Of a stretch of DNA of 64,000 nucleotides, positions 51,413-60,619 are shown one piece after another; position 1 is the stretch's first letter; every line of letters starts with the position of its first letter. The notes below the pieces were generated by a model. The model did not search any database, was not told the origin of the DNA, and saw nothing but the letters and a program-made list of their open reading frames with translations. Both the position numbers and the translations under genes were made by a program. Origin of the DNA: Cypionkella sp. (GTDB taxonomy: Bacteria > Pseudomonadota > Alphaproteobacteria > Rhodobacterales > Rhodobacteraceae); contig NZ_JAUSBA010000035.1 of NCBI RefSeq assembly GCF_030652235.1, positions 1-64,000 on the forward strand, in the 5' to 3' direction.

Positions 51413-52147
51413 TCAACGCTCCGAATTCGGACCAAACCGGGCGATCAGATCGAAGGCATCGCCGCGGAATACCTGCCGCACGATGGTCACCGTCTCGGTC
51501 CCCCGCCACGTGCGGCGTTCAACCAGCAGGCAGGGCGCGCCGACTGCAATTTCCAGCGTGCGCGCCATCAGCGGTTCCGCTGCAATCGCCGCAATGCGAT
51601 GCTCTGCCTCGGTCCATGGCACATGTGCCACCAGCCAGGTGCCTGGCGGCTCGGCCCGGAAATCGGCGCGTTCGGCTTGCGGCACAGCATCGAGAAAGAT
51701 ATGCCGGTCCTCCAGCATCACAGGCAATGCGTCGCTGGAGTGCACAGAGCGGATGAAACGGCTGCGCCCCAGATGGTGGCCTTCGGACCCAAGATGCACG
51801 CAGCAGGGAGGTCGCAGCTCGTCGGTCAAGGCAAGATAGCCATAGGTGGCTCCCCGTTCCTCGACTTTGGCGCGGATATCTGGAATGTTGAGAATGGCAG
51901 AATGGATACGCGGCCGCGCCACCACCGTACCCGCGCGGCGGTTGCGCAAGATCAGACCTTCGGCGGCCAGCGAGGACATAGCCTTGTTCACTGTCATCCG
52001 TGAGCAGCCATAGGTGGCGACCAGTTCGGTTTCAGGCGGAATCCTGTGCCCCGGCGGCCATTCGCCGGACAGTATGCGGGCCTCGATCTCGACCCTGATA
52101 CGGGCGTGCAGGGTCTGCGGGCGATGGTCGGGTGCGTGGTCGTGCAT
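51413..52147 (-). CDS. GntR/HutC-family transcriptional regulator
   Basis: 244 residues. GntR winged helix (ARIRVEIEARILSGEWPPGH, CSRMTVNKAMSSLAAEGL; residues about 14-75), then a UTRA effector domain (SRFIRSVHSSDALPVMLEDR to the end) as in HutC. The start overlaps the stop of the ABC ATPase by one base (TGATG), so the regulator is last in the importer operon and probably controls it. The ligand is unknown; the transported compound is a candidate. Confidence 0.87.
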   Translation of the reverse strand: MHDHAPDHRPQTLHARIRVEIEARILSGEWPPGHRIPPETELVATYGCSRMTVNKAMSSLAAEGLILRNRRAGTVVARPRIHSAILNIPDIRAKVEERGATYGYLALTDELRPPCCVHLGSEGHHLGRSRFIRSVHSSDALPVMLEDRHIFLDAVPQAERADFRAEPPGTWLVAHVPWTEAEHRIAAIAAEPLMARTLEIAVGAPCLLVERRTWRGTETVTIVRQVFRGDAFDLIARFGPNSER

Positions 52148-53139
52148 CAGATCACAGCATGGCTTTCCGCTGCTGCAAGGTGGCAGGCGGCTTGGCCGGA
52201 ATGGGCAACGGGGCGCAACTGCGGTTCCGTGACACGGCACTGCGGTTCGACCACCGGGCAGCGGGTGGAAAACCGGCAGCCGGGCGGCGGGTTGCGTGGG
52301 CTGGGCGGATCGCCAGCCAGCAGGATGCGTGGGCGGGGGGCCTCAATGCGTGGATCGGGGGAGGGAACGGCGGACAGAAGCGCCTGCGTATAGGGATGCG
52401 CGGGATCGGCAAACACCGGCTTGGTCACACCCTGTTCCGCTACCCGACCCAAATACATCACCGTCACCTCTGAGCAGACCTCGCGCACGATTGCCAAGTC
52501 ATGCGCCACGATCACGATAGTCAAGCCAAGCTGTGCTTGCAACCGCGCGAACAGGTTGACGATCTGTGCGCGGACCGAAACATCCAGCGCCGACAGCGGC
52601 TCGTCACAGATCAGCAGCGAGGGGTTCAGGGCGAGCGCGCGGGCAATGGACACGCGCTGCCGCTGACCGCCCGATAGCGAGCGCGGGATACGGTCCAGCA
52701 CAGTTGCAGGCAGCGCCACGAGGTCCAGCAGTTCCGCAAGGCGCTGTTTGCGCTCGGATGCGTTGCCGATGCTATGGATCAGCAGCGGTTCCTCCAGCGT
52801 CTGGCCCACGGTCTGACGGCGGCTCATCGACCCCAGCGGGTCTTGGAAAATGAACTGCACGGCGCGGGCAAAGCCCTTGCGGTCTTGCTTTTGCCAGTCG
52901 GCGCGGTCGCGCCCGTTGATCTGGACTGTGCCTTCGGTGGCGTGTTGCAACCCGATGATCGCCCGCGCAAGCGTGGTCTTGCCGCAACCGGATTCGCCGA
53001 CGATGCCGTGGAACGCGCCCTTGGGGATGGTCAAATCGACGCCATCTACCGCGCGGACAAGTCCGGCAGCGGTCTGGAAGTGCACTTTCAGCCCCTGTGC
53101 CTCGATGGCGGGGGGATCAGCCTGTTTCACATCAGTCAT
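52147..53139 (-). CDS. Oligopeptide/nickel-type ABC transporter ATP-binding protein 2 (DppF/NikE-like)
   Basis: 330 residues. Walker A GESGCGKTT, signature LSGGQRQRVSIARAL, Walker B LLICDEPLSALDVS. The C-terminal CRFSTRCPVVEPQC matches the Cys-containing oligopeptide-transporter tail that may carry an iron-sulfur cluster. It overlaps the first ATPase by eight bases. Confidence 0.9.
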   Translation of the reverse strand: MTDVKQADPPAIEAQGLKVHFQTAAGLVRAVDGVDLTIPKGAFHGIVGESGCGKTTLARAIIGLQHATEGTVQINGRDRADWQKQDRKGFARAVQFIFQDPLGSMSRRQTVGQTLEEPLLIHSIGNASERKQRLAELLDLVALPATVLDRIPRSLSGGQRQRVSIARALALNPSLLICDEPLSALDVSVRAQIVNLFARLQAQLGLTIVIVAHDLAIVREVCSEVTVMYLGRVAEQGVTKPVFADPAHPYTQALLSAVPSPDPRIEAPRPRILLAGDPPSPRNPPPGCRFSTRCPVVEPQCRVTEPQLRPVAHSGQAACHLAAAESHAVI

Positions 53140-54139
53140 GGGTCACGATCCCTTCCGCAGCAATAACAACCGGGCAGGCCACGCGGTGAGGCACGTCACC
53201 CAAACCCACGGTTTGCAGGCGCGGGCGGTGGCTGTGACAGGTGGCTTGCACCATGTCGCAACGGTCGGCAAAGCGGCAGCCGGGCATCAGTTGCGCCTGA
53301 TTGGGCGGAATGCCGGGAATTTCCTTCGTCCCCGTCGCACTCTCCGAGCGGAAATCGGGCACCGACGCCAGCAGCCCGCGCGTATAGGGATGCACCGGGG
53401 CGGTCAGCACCTGAATGGCGGTGCCTTCCTCGGCAATCTGACCCGCGTAGAGCACGATCACCCGGTCGGCCAAGACCGACACCGCGCCGATGTCATGGGT
53501 GATCAGCACCACTGCGATGCCGTCCTCTTTTTGGATCGTCCGGATCAGTGCCAATATCTGTGCCTGCACGGTCGCATCAAGCGCCGTTGTCGGCTCATCC
53601 GCGATCAGCACCCTTGGCCGGGCGGCCAGTGCCAGCGCAATCATCGCACGTTGCAGCATCCCGCCCGACAACTCATGCGGATAGCGGTCGTAGCGATCCT
53701 CGGGGTCGGGGATGCCGGAACGGGCTAGCAGCGACACCGCTTCCTTGCGCGCGGCCTCCGCCGACAGGCCCGCATATTTCTGCGCTTGGCTGGCCAGTTG
53801 CGGGCCGATTTTCAGCATCGGATTCAGAGCGCTCATCGGGTCTTGGAAGATCACGCCAAAGAAACCGCCGCGCAGGGCCGAGAGTTCAGAAGGCGAGAGG
53901 GTCAGGATATCGCGCCCATCGGCCCGCGCGGTTCCGCGCAGATCAACCGCGACGCCTTCGGGCATCAAACCCAGCGGCCCGAGCGTCATCACCGTCTTGC
54001 CAGAGCCACTTTCACCCACGATGGCCAATGTTTCGCCGGGGGAGACATGGAAACTGGCCCCATCCACTGCACGCACCGACACAGAGGGCGTATAAAGGTC
54101 GATCACCAAATTTTCGACCGCGTAAACTGGCGCGTTCAT
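53132..54139 (-). CDS. Oligopeptide/nickel-type ABC transporter ATP-binding protein 1 (DppD/NikD-like)
   Basis: 335 residues with Walker A GESGSGKTV, signature LSGGMLQRAMIALAL, Walker B VLIADEPTTALDAT and the tail CRFADRCDMVQATC, again of the oligopeptide family type. It starts in a four-base overlap (ATGA) with the permease gene. Confidence 0.9.
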   Translation of the reverse strand: MNAPVYAVENLVIDLYTPSVSVRAVDGASFHVSPGETLAIVGESGSGKTVMTLGPLGLMPEGVAVDLRGTARADGRDILTLSPSELSALRGGFFGVIFQDPMSALNPMLKIGPQLASQAQKYAGLSAEAARKEAVSLLARSGIPDPEDRYDRYPHELSGGMLQRAMIALALAARPRVLIADEPTTALDATVQAQILALIRTIQKEDGIAVVLITHDIGAVSVLADRVIVLYAGQIAEEGTAIQVLTAPVHPYTRGLLASVPDFRSESATGTKEIPGIPPNQAQLMPGCRFADRCDMVQATCHSHRPRLQTVGLGDVPHRVACPVVIAAEGIVTHD

Positions 54140-55035
54140 ACTTTTGCCTCCGTCGCTGCACGAGCGGTTTCCTCAGCAGCCCGCGTGGCTTTTTTGCGCC
54201 GCAGCAGCCCGCCTCGCACGGCCTTTGGCACCTTTTGCAGCGCAAACGCCTCGCCAAGCAGGTTAAAGCTGACCACAACCGCCGTCAGCGCCAGACCGGG
54301 GATGATCACAAGGCTCGGGAATTCCTCAATATAGCTCATACCATCGACCAGCATTTGCCCCCATTCCGGGGTGGGCGGGGCGACGCCAAGACCAAGGAAG
54401 GACAGCGTCGCAATCGCCAAAACCAAGGCTCCGGCATCGGCGGAGGCGTAAACCACCACCAGCCCCAGCACATGCGGCAGGATGTGTTTGGTGAAGATCC
54501 ACATGTGGCTGGCACCCATCACCCGCGCCGCCTCGATGTAAGGTTGCTGTAATTCGGCCACCACAACCGCACGGCTCATCCGCGCATAGTTCGCCCACCA
54601 CGCCAATGTCAGAGCGATGATCATCTTCCAATAATCGCTCATCCACGACCAGCTTGCGCCGGAAAACACCCCGATCAAGGCCAGCGCGATGATCAGGCTG
54701 GGCAGGGCAAGCGCGATGTCGATGATCGAGATCAGCACCAACTCGGTGCGCCCGCCGACATAGCCCGCGAAAGAGCCGATCACCACGCCGATCACCAGTG
54801 CCGCCAGCAGCACGAACACCATCGCCACCAGCGAGGTGCGCGCGCCACCGATGATGCGGCTATACATGTCGCGGCCAAGGTAGTCGGTGCCAAGCCAGTG
54901 CGACCACGAGGCTGGCGAAAGGATCGCTTTGTAGTCTTGCACCGTCGGGTCATGCGTCATCAAGAAGGGTGCGAACAGCCCGATCAGCACGAAGATAATG
55001 GCGGGGGTCAGGATCAGCCAAGGCCAGTTTTTCAT
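54136..55035 (-). CDS. ABC transporter permease DppC/NikC-like
   Basis: 299 residues, N-terminal segment then the binding-protein-dependent transport domain with the EAA loop near EAARVMGASHMWIFTKHILP. It pairs with the DppB-like permease 17 bases upstream in the operon. Confidence 0.9.
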   Translation of the reverse strand: MKNWPWLILTPAIIFVLIGLFAPFLMTHDPTVQDYKAILSPASWSHWLGTDYLGRDMYSRIIGGARTSLVAMVFVLLAALVIGVVIGSFAGYVGGRTELVLISIIDIALALPSLIIALALIGVFSGASWSWMSDYWKMIIALTLAWWANYARMSRAVVVAELQQPYIEAARVMGASHMWIFTKHILPHVLGLVVVYASADAGALVLAIATLSFLGLGVAPPTPEWGQMLVDGMSYIEEFPSLVIIPGLALTAVVVSFNLLGEAFALQKVPKAVRGGLLRRKKATRAAEETARAATEAKV

Positions 55036-55052
55036 CGCTTATGCCTTTCCCA

Positions 55053-55994
55053 TTATGCTTTTCTTGGCCGGCGCAGGCGCGGATCGGCCAGCATAGCGGC
55101 AATATCGACGATCAGGTTGACTGACACGAAGAACACCACGAACAACATCAGCACCGCCTGCATGCCGATAAAGTCGCGAAAGCGGATCGCCTCGATGAAA
55201 AAAGCCCCTATACCGTTCAGCCCGAACACCCGTTCGACCACAATCGCGCCGATCATCATCAGGGTGAACTGTGCGCCGAAGGTGGTCATGTAGGGGATCA
55301 GGATATTCGGCAGCGCCTCACGCAGCAGTACGGCGCGGCGCGTCAGGCCCTTGGCAAAACCCGTGGTGGCAAACGGGCGCGACATCGCCTCTTGCAGGTT
55401 CACCCGCACCACGCGCGCCAGCACCGAGCCGGGAAACAGCGCAATGGTGATCCATGGCAACAGCCACGAGGTAAAGCCGGAGACACCAAAGGTCGGCACC
55501 CAGCCCAGCATCACCGAGAACACGATCACCAGCATGGCTGCGACAAAGAAGTTCGGGGTCGAGGCCCCAACCAGCGCCAGCCCGTGCAACAGCTTGTCCA
55601 CGATGCCGCCATTCGACACCGCCCCCGCCAGCCCCATCACCAAAGACAACGCCAGCGCCAGCACACCGCCCCCCGCAAGCAAAGCCAGCGTTTTCGGGAT
55701 ACGGGCAGCAAATTCCTCGGACATCGGCTTGCCTGTGCGCAAGCTGACCCCGAAATCGCCCTGCACGGCATCCCCCAGCCAGCGCAGATAGCGCACCGGC
55801 AGCGGGTCGTTCAGGCCCAGATCATTGGCGATCTTGGCGATCATCTCACCATCGGCCCCTGCACCTGCCGCCCGTTCGGCGATCAGGGCGGCGACGTTAC
55901 CCGGTGCAGCGGACACCAGCGCAAACGTCAGCGCGGTGGCCGCCAGCATCAGCAGCAGGGCAAGCCCCGTCCGCCGCATGAACATGCGTTGCAT
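55053..55994 (-). CDS. ABC transporter permease DppB/NikB-like
   Basis: 313 residues, six membrane segments, starting MQRMFMRRTGLALLLMLAAT and carrying the family GLNDPLPVRYLRWLGDAVQG and the EAA region FATTGFAKGLTRRAVLLREA. It follows the binding-protein gene by 23 bases in the same operon. Confidence 0.9.
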   Translation of the reverse strand: MQRMFMRRTGLALLLMLAATALTFALVSAAPGNVAALIAERAAGAGADGEMIAKIANDLGLNDPLPVRYLRWLGDAVQGDFGVSLRTGKPMSEEFAARIPKTLALLAGGGVLALALSLVMGLAGAVSNGGIVDKLLHGLALVGASTPNFFVAAMLVIVFSVMLGWVPTFGVSGFTSWLLPWITIALFPGSVLARVVRVNLQEAMSRPFATTGFAKGLTRRAVLLREALPNILIPYMTTFGAQFTLMMIGAIVVERVFGLNGIGAFFIEAIRFRDFIGMQAVLMLFVVFFVSVNLIVDIAAMLADPRLRRPRKA

Positions 55995-56017
55995 CAGTCT
56001 TGCCCTCCGGTTGCGGC

Positions 56018-57577
56018 TTAGCCCAGTGTGATGCCCTTGAACGGCAGGTCGTAATCGGTGGCGGGCAGGCCAAAGCCTTTGAGGCGCGGATTAACCGCCC
56101 AGATGCGCTGACTGACCACCAAGGGGCAGGCGGCGGTGTTGGCGCTGATCCAATCATAAACCGCCTGCATCGCCGGTTCGCGCGCCTCGCCGCCTGCATC
56201 GAGTGCGGCCAGAACCACCTTGTCCAGATCGTCCGAGACATAAATCTTGCCATCCGGCCCGGTATCCGCCGCCGTCACGAACGAAGCGCCAAGCGAGCCA
56301 TGCGGATCATAAGGCGCGCCATAGGTGGCAAAGAAGGTCAGGTCATATTCAAATTTCGGGCGGCGGTCGTGCATCGTGGCATTGTCCACCGACGAGATGT
56401 TGCACTGAATGCCGATCTCCATCAGTTGCCCCTGGATCATCTCGGCAATCCGGCGCGAACCGGGGAACGACTCGTCCGACACCAGAAAGTCGATCAGCAG
56501 CGGCGCGCCATCTTTGGTGAAACCGCTGGCATCGCCTGCCCAACCGCCTGCCGTCAGGGCAGCCTGCGCTGCCGCCACGTCGCGCATCGGAACCTCGCCG
56601 CGTGTGCCCGCCGTGGGCACCGTGGTCGGGAAGATGTTCACAGTCGGGTCGGCGTAGCCCTCAAACAGCACGGCGGCAATCGCTGCGCGGTCGACGCCGA
56701 TAAAGATCGCATCGCGCACGGCTTTATCCTGCATCATCGGCGATTTCGGCGAATAGCCGAGGATCGTCGTCGCCGTGCCGGGTTCGGCCACCACGGTCAT
56801 GCCATCAGTTTTCAGCGCACTCGCGCGGCGCGGTGACAACGGGGCCACCCAATCGCCACCGATCACATCCAGATCACCAGCGCGAAGCCCATTGGCGCGG
56901 GCCAATTCATCCGGCACCACCAGCAGTTCCATCCGCGCAAAGCTGGGCTTTTCGCCCCAATAGGCATCGTTGCGCACCAGCACGGTTTTGTCGCTGGCAT
57001 AGCTTTCCACGATCCATGGGCCAGTGCCAATCGGCGCGGTTTGTTTGCCATCGGCATCGGCGGCCTTCGGCGACAGGAAGCGCACCGGGCGCACGATGGT
57101 CAATTCCAGCAGCGCCGCCGCAACCGGTCGGGTCAGCGTAACGGTGATCTTATTCGGCGCATCCTTGATGATGCTGCCAAACGCCGCTGAAATCCCGATC
57201 CATGAGAAATCGGCCACGCCCATCCAGCGTTTCAGGTTCCATTCGGCAGCATCGGCATCAAACTGCGTGCCATCCGAGAAAGTCACCCCCTCGCGCAGAT
57301 CAAAACTGATCGAAAGGCCATCATCTGCCACTGTCCATGCGGTCGCCAGCCCGGGTTCAAGCACACCGCCGGGGCCGTAATGGATCAGCGCATCGAACAC
57401 CACCGTGTACGACGACAGGGTAGAGACGTTCTGCAACAAATCCAGATCGCCCGTCTCTGCCGCGATGGCGACTTTCAGCATGTCGTGGCCATCCGCCAAC
57501 ACCATGCGCGGAAAGGCAGAAAGAAACGTAAGCCCTGCCGTCGCGGCAAGGAAAGACCGACGTTGAAGCTTCATCAT
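56018..57577 (-). CDS. Family 5 ABC substrate-binding protein, NikA-like
   Basis: 519 residues with a Tat-type signal (RRSFLAATAGLTFLSAFP). The SBP_bac_5 features include GTGPWIVESY, NDAYWGEKPS and LTFFATYGAPYDPHGSLGAS. The last, with RPVRFLSPK and the general order, resembles nickel-binding NikA more than dipeptide-binding DppA, though both belong to one superfamily. Metal genes next door favour nickel or a metallophore complex, while the HutC-type regulator would also fit a small organic ligand. First gene of the operon; GAGGGG precedes ATG 57577. Confidence 0.85.
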   Translation of the reverse strand: MMKLQRRSFLAATAGLTFLSAFPRMVLADGHDMLKVAIAAETGDLDLLQNVSTLSSYTVVFDALIHYGPGGVLEPGLATAWTVADDGLSISFDLREGVTFSDGTQFDADAAEWNLKRWMGVADFSWIGISAAFGSIIKDAPNKITVTLTRPVAAALLELTIVRPVRFLSPKAADADGKQTAPIGTGPWIVESYASDKTVLVRNDAYWGEKPSFARMELLVVPDELARANGLRAGDLDVIGGDWVAPLSPRRASALKTDGMTVVAEPGTATTILGYSPKSPMMQDKAVRDAIFIGVDRAAIAAVLFEGYADPTVNIFPTTVPTAGTRGEVPMRDVAAAQAALTAGGWAGDASGFTKDGAPLLIDFLVSDESFPGSRRIAEMIQGQLMEIGIQCNISSVDNATMHDRRPKFEYDLTFFATYGAPYDPHGSLGASFVTAADTGPDGKIYVSDDLDKVVLAALDAGGEAREPAMQAVYDWISANTAACPLVVSQRIWAVNPRLKGFGLPATDYDLPFKGITLG

Positions 57578-57590
57578 GGCAGATCCCCTC

Positions 57591-57645
57591 TTGGTATATT
57601 TTGGTACAGATTAGCAGGGGATTTAATATTGTATAGATATTAAAT
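57591..57645 (-). promoter_or_regulatory. A+T-rich operator region of the NikA-like operon
   Basis: ATTTAATAT (57621-57629) and ATATTAAAT (57637-57645) are perfect inverted arms with a seven-base centre. TTGGTA is repeated at 57591 and 57601 between this and the gene start. These are candidate sites for the GntR regulator of the operon. Confidence 0.5.
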
Positions 57646-57763
57646 CAGAGAGCGCAAAGCCGCGGGGCCATGGTGAGCGGCATGGATTTCTGACAGTATT
57701 TTCGGGGCTCCTCGCAAACAAAGCGTCAGAATCAGACGGTGTTGCGTACACAAACCAGCCCGA

Positions 57764-58687
57764 TCAACCCAGCAGTCGGCCACGCAATTGTTCCAGTTCG
57801 ATCATTTCCGCAATGCACACTCTCAGCAGGTCCATCACAGCGCGCGCGGGGCGGGACAGTTCGGAAAACTCATGCCACGCGAAGTAGCTGGTGCGCTCGA
57901 CGGTCGGCTCGACAATGCGCGCGGCCAGAAGGCTTCCGGCTTTGATCTCGGGGGCATAGGCTGAATAAGGCACGACGGTGAAATAAGCCCCGTTCAGAAT
58001 GATGCTACGGTAGACCGACAGTGACTCCTGCTCGGACACAATATTGATGCGATAGCCCGCGCGCGCAGCGGTGTTTTCAAGGTCAATGCGCAGCTGGTTG
58101 CCACGTCCCCCCATCACAAGCGGATATTTTTGCAGCGACCGAAACGGAATGGTGTCGCCTACCACACCGGGAATTTCACGCCCCACCAGGTAAAGTTCCT
58201 GCAGCAGAACGGGTTCGGTGATGGCGCCGTTCAGTGTGGTGGCATTTGGCAGAAGTCCGAAATCGACCTGGCGCGAGGTGATCAGATCGACGCTGGCAAT
58301 CCGCAGCAGATCCAGAATGCTTAATCGGATGTTGGGATATGCGGCGAGAGCTGCAACAAAGATTCGCCCCGACAGCGTCGGTGCCAGCGAACTTGCAAGC
58401 ACGATCCGCACTTCCCCCGACAGATCGCTGCCCGCGGTCAACGTTTCATGGCGCACCTGATCGACATGCCGGAACAGCGCAAGCGCGCCGTCATACAGCT
58501 TGCGCCCCGCGGGTGTTAGGGTGACTCCCCGGGCGTTGCGCTCTAACAGCATAACGCCAAGATCATGCTCTAACGCCTTGATTTGTGCTGAAAATGCAGG
58601 TTGCACAAGATGCACCTGTCGGGCGGCTTCCGAGATACTTCCACATTCAGCGGCGGCGGTGAATAACCTGAGCTGTTCAAGCCGCAT
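57764..58687 (-). CDS. LysR-family transcriptional regulator
   Basis: 307 residues with the LysR helix-turn-helix (RLFTAAAECGSISEAARQVH, LVQPAFSAQIKALEHDLG) and effector domain. It is divergent from the URO-D/ABC/RidA operon, and the 100-base gap carries three TATCGT-type sites. It is the likely activator of that operon with the transported amino acid or a breakdown product as signal (inference). Confidence 0.9.
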   Translation of the reverse strand: MRLEQLRLFTAAAECGSISEAARQVHLVQPAFSAQIKALEHDLGVMLLERNARGVTLTPAGRKLYDGALALFRHVDQVRHETLTAGSDLSGEVRIVLASSLAPTLSGRIFVAALAAYPNIRLSILDLLRIASVDLITSRQVDFGLLPNATTLNGAITEPVLLQELYLVGREIPGVVGDTIPFRSLQKYPLVMGGRGNQLRIDLENTAARAGYRINIVSEQESLSVYRSIILNGAYFTVVPYSAYAPEIKAGSLLAARIVEPTVERTSYFAWHEFSELSRPARAVMDLLRVCIAEMIELEQLRGRLLG

Positions 58688-58698
58688 CGTGCATGTCC

Positions 58699-58746
58699 TA
58701 TCGTCAAACGCTATGGATGTTATCGTGACATAATATTGTTACGATA
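58699..58746. promoter_or_regulatory. Candidate LysR operator with TATCGT repeats
   Basis: TATCGT occurs at 58699-58704 and 58721-58726, 22 bases apart, and the inverse ACGATA at 58741-58746. The last two form a dyad around an A+T-rich centre. Confidence 0.55.
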
Positions 58747-58789
58747 GCAGGCATGAGTCTAGTCTTCTTCTTACTGAAACTTGTGCAGT

Positions 58790-59836
58790 ATGGAAGGAAG
58801 TGCTTTGCAGTATAGCCAAGCCATCAAAAACCTCTTTGGCAGTCGCGCTGAACGTGGCCCGCTGTTCTCGTTCTGGACGCACTTTCCCTATGATGATCTG
58901 GATGCCGAGCGGCTGGCGCAGGCCACGATTGCGCTGCAGCGCGACTTCGACCTTGATCTGGTCAAGACCGCGCCGAACGGCATGTATGCGGTCGAGGATT
59001 TTGGTCTGGAGATTGATTTCTCGGAGGTTCGGCGCGGCGGGGTCTCGCGCATCGTCTCCACGCCGTTCCAGAGCATCGCGGACTGGGGTTCTTTGGCCGA
59101 CGTGGACATCACCAAGGGGGCGTTTGCGCGTGAGATCGACTCGTTGCGGATGGTGCGCCGGGCGCTGCCGCACACTCCGATCATTTTTACGATTTTCAGC
59201 CCGATGACGATTGCCGCCAAGCTGAGCCAGGGCCGCATCCACGGACAGATCGCCGAGGGTGGTGATCGTGCCGTGATCCATCAGGTGCTGGGGCGTCTGA
59301 CTGCTCTGATGCAGGCCTATGGTAAGGCGGCGGTTGACGCGGGGGCCGACGGCTTGTTTTTCGCGCATCAAGATACCAGCCGTGGTCTGCTGTCGCACGA
59401 TCACTTCAGCGAGTTCGTAGCCCCCTATGATATCGAAGTGCTCGCGGCGGTTTCTGCGGCCCGCTTCAATGTCTTGCATATTCACGGCGACCGCATCCGG
59501 TTTCGTGAGTTACAGGATTATCCGGTGCACGCGATGAGCTGGCACAGCTGGGAGACTTTGCCCAGCATGTATGGTGGCGCGCTAACATCTGGGAAAGCTG
59601 TGGTGGGCGGGGTCGACCGCCGCTCGATCACGGCGAATGATATTCCTGCCATGCGGCGGCAGATCCAAACCGCGTTGCAGGCGATGGAAAGCGTTGGCGA
59701 CCTGATTGTCACGCCAAGCTGCACGGTCCGCGCCGGGTTCGACCCAGCCACCATCCACGCCATGCGGGAGATCGTGCGCGGCCAAACCCCTTCGGAAACA
59801 TGCCAAACTGAGAAAATCAGGCAGGTCGTCCAATAA
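58790..59836 (+). CDS. URO-D (uroporphyrinogen decarboxylase-like) family protein
   Basis: About 348 residues with the URO-D/methyltransferase TIM-barrel pattern: FDLDLVKTAPNGMYAVEDFG, IFTIFSPMTIAAKLS, DAGADGLFFAHQDTS, RFNVLHIHGDR and the closing VVGGVDRRSI. Family members include heme-pathway HemE and corrinoid methyltransferases. Lack of other heme genes and the uptake context suggest a catabolic or methyl-transfer role. A better ribosome-binding site (GGAAGGAAG) precedes TTG 58805 than ATG 58790, so the true start may be that TTG. Confidence 0.75.
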   Translation: MEGSALQYSQAIKNLFGSRAERGPLFSFWTHFPYDDLDAERLAQATIALQRDFDLDLVKTAPNGMYAVEDFGLEIDFSEVRRGGVSRIVSTPFQSIADWGSLADVDITKGAFAREIDSLRMVRRALPHTPIIFTIFSPMTIAAKLSQGRIHGQIAEGGDRAVIHQVLGRLTALMQAYGKAAVDAGADGLFFAHQDTSRGLLSHDHFSEFVAPYDIEVLAAVSAARFNVLHIHGDRIRFRELQDYPVHAMSWHSWETLPSMYGGALTSGKAVVGGVDRRSITANDIPAMRRQIQTALQAMESVGDLIVTPSCTVRAGFDPATIHAMREIVRGQTPSETCQTEKIRQVVQ

Positions 59837-59864
59837 AACAATAAATCAACAGGAAGGAAAAGGA

Positions 59865-60605
59865 ATGCTCGAACTCAAAAATCTCAAGCTGTCATATGGG
59901 ACTTCGCAAATCCTCAACGGCGTGAACTTCTCGGTGAAGCGCGGGGATGTCGTCTCGATCATCGGCCCCAGCGGGACCGGCAAGACAACCTTGCTGAAGT
60001 GCATCAACTATCTGGTGAAGCCGACCTCTGGCACCATCGATTTCGACCAGATCCGCATGGACTATGCCCGCCCCGACAAGGCGACGATCCAGGCGATCCG
60101 GCTGCGCACCGCGATGGTTTTCCAACAGTTCAACGTCTTCAAGAACATGACCGTGCTGCAGAACGTCATGGACCCATTGGTTGTGGTGCAGCGCAAATCG
60201 CAAGACGAGGCTCGCGAGATCGCGCTGATGGAGTTGGATCGCGTCGGCCTTTCGGCGAAGAAAGATCAATATCCTGCCCAGCTTTCGGGTGGACAACTCC
60301 AGCGCACCGGCATCGCGCGCGCTTTGGCGGTTCGCCCCGATGTTATGCTGTTTGACGAACCGACCTCATCGCTGGATCCCGAACTGGTTGGCGAGGTTCT
60401 GAAGGTGATCAAGGACGTGACCTCGTCGGGCATCACCTCAATCCTTGTGACCCACGAGATGCAGTTCGCAAAGAACATCTCAAACCGGATCGTCTTTATG
60501 GACGCTGGCGTGGTCGCGGCTGAAGGCAGCCCGTCCGAGATGTTTGATGCGCCCGCAAACCCCCGCCTTGCCCAATTTCTCAGCACCGAACTTGAAACCC
60601 AATAG
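59865..60605 (+). CDS. Polar amino-acid-type ABC transporter ATP-binding protein
   Basis: 246 residues with Walker A GPSGTGKTT, the Q-loop MVFQQFNVFKNMTVL, signature LSGGQLQRTGIARALA and Walker B VMLFDEPTSSLDPEL, typical of GlnQ/HisP-type ATPases. It is third in a chain with binding protein and two permeases. AGGAAGG precedes ATG 59865. Confidence 0.92.
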   Translation: MLELKNLKLSYGTSQILNGVNFSVKRGDVVSIIGPSGTGKTTLLKCINYLVKPTSGTIDFDQIRMDYARPDKATIQAIRLRTAMVFQQFNVFKNMTVLQNVMDPLVVVQRKSQDEAREIALMELDRVGLSAKKDQYPAQLSGGQLQRTGIARALAVRPDVMLFDEPTSSLDPELVGEVLKVIKDVTSSGITSILVTHEMQFAKNISNRIVFMDAGVVAAEGSPSEMFDAPANPRLAQFLSTELETQ

Positions 60606-60619
60606 GAAAGGACACTCCC

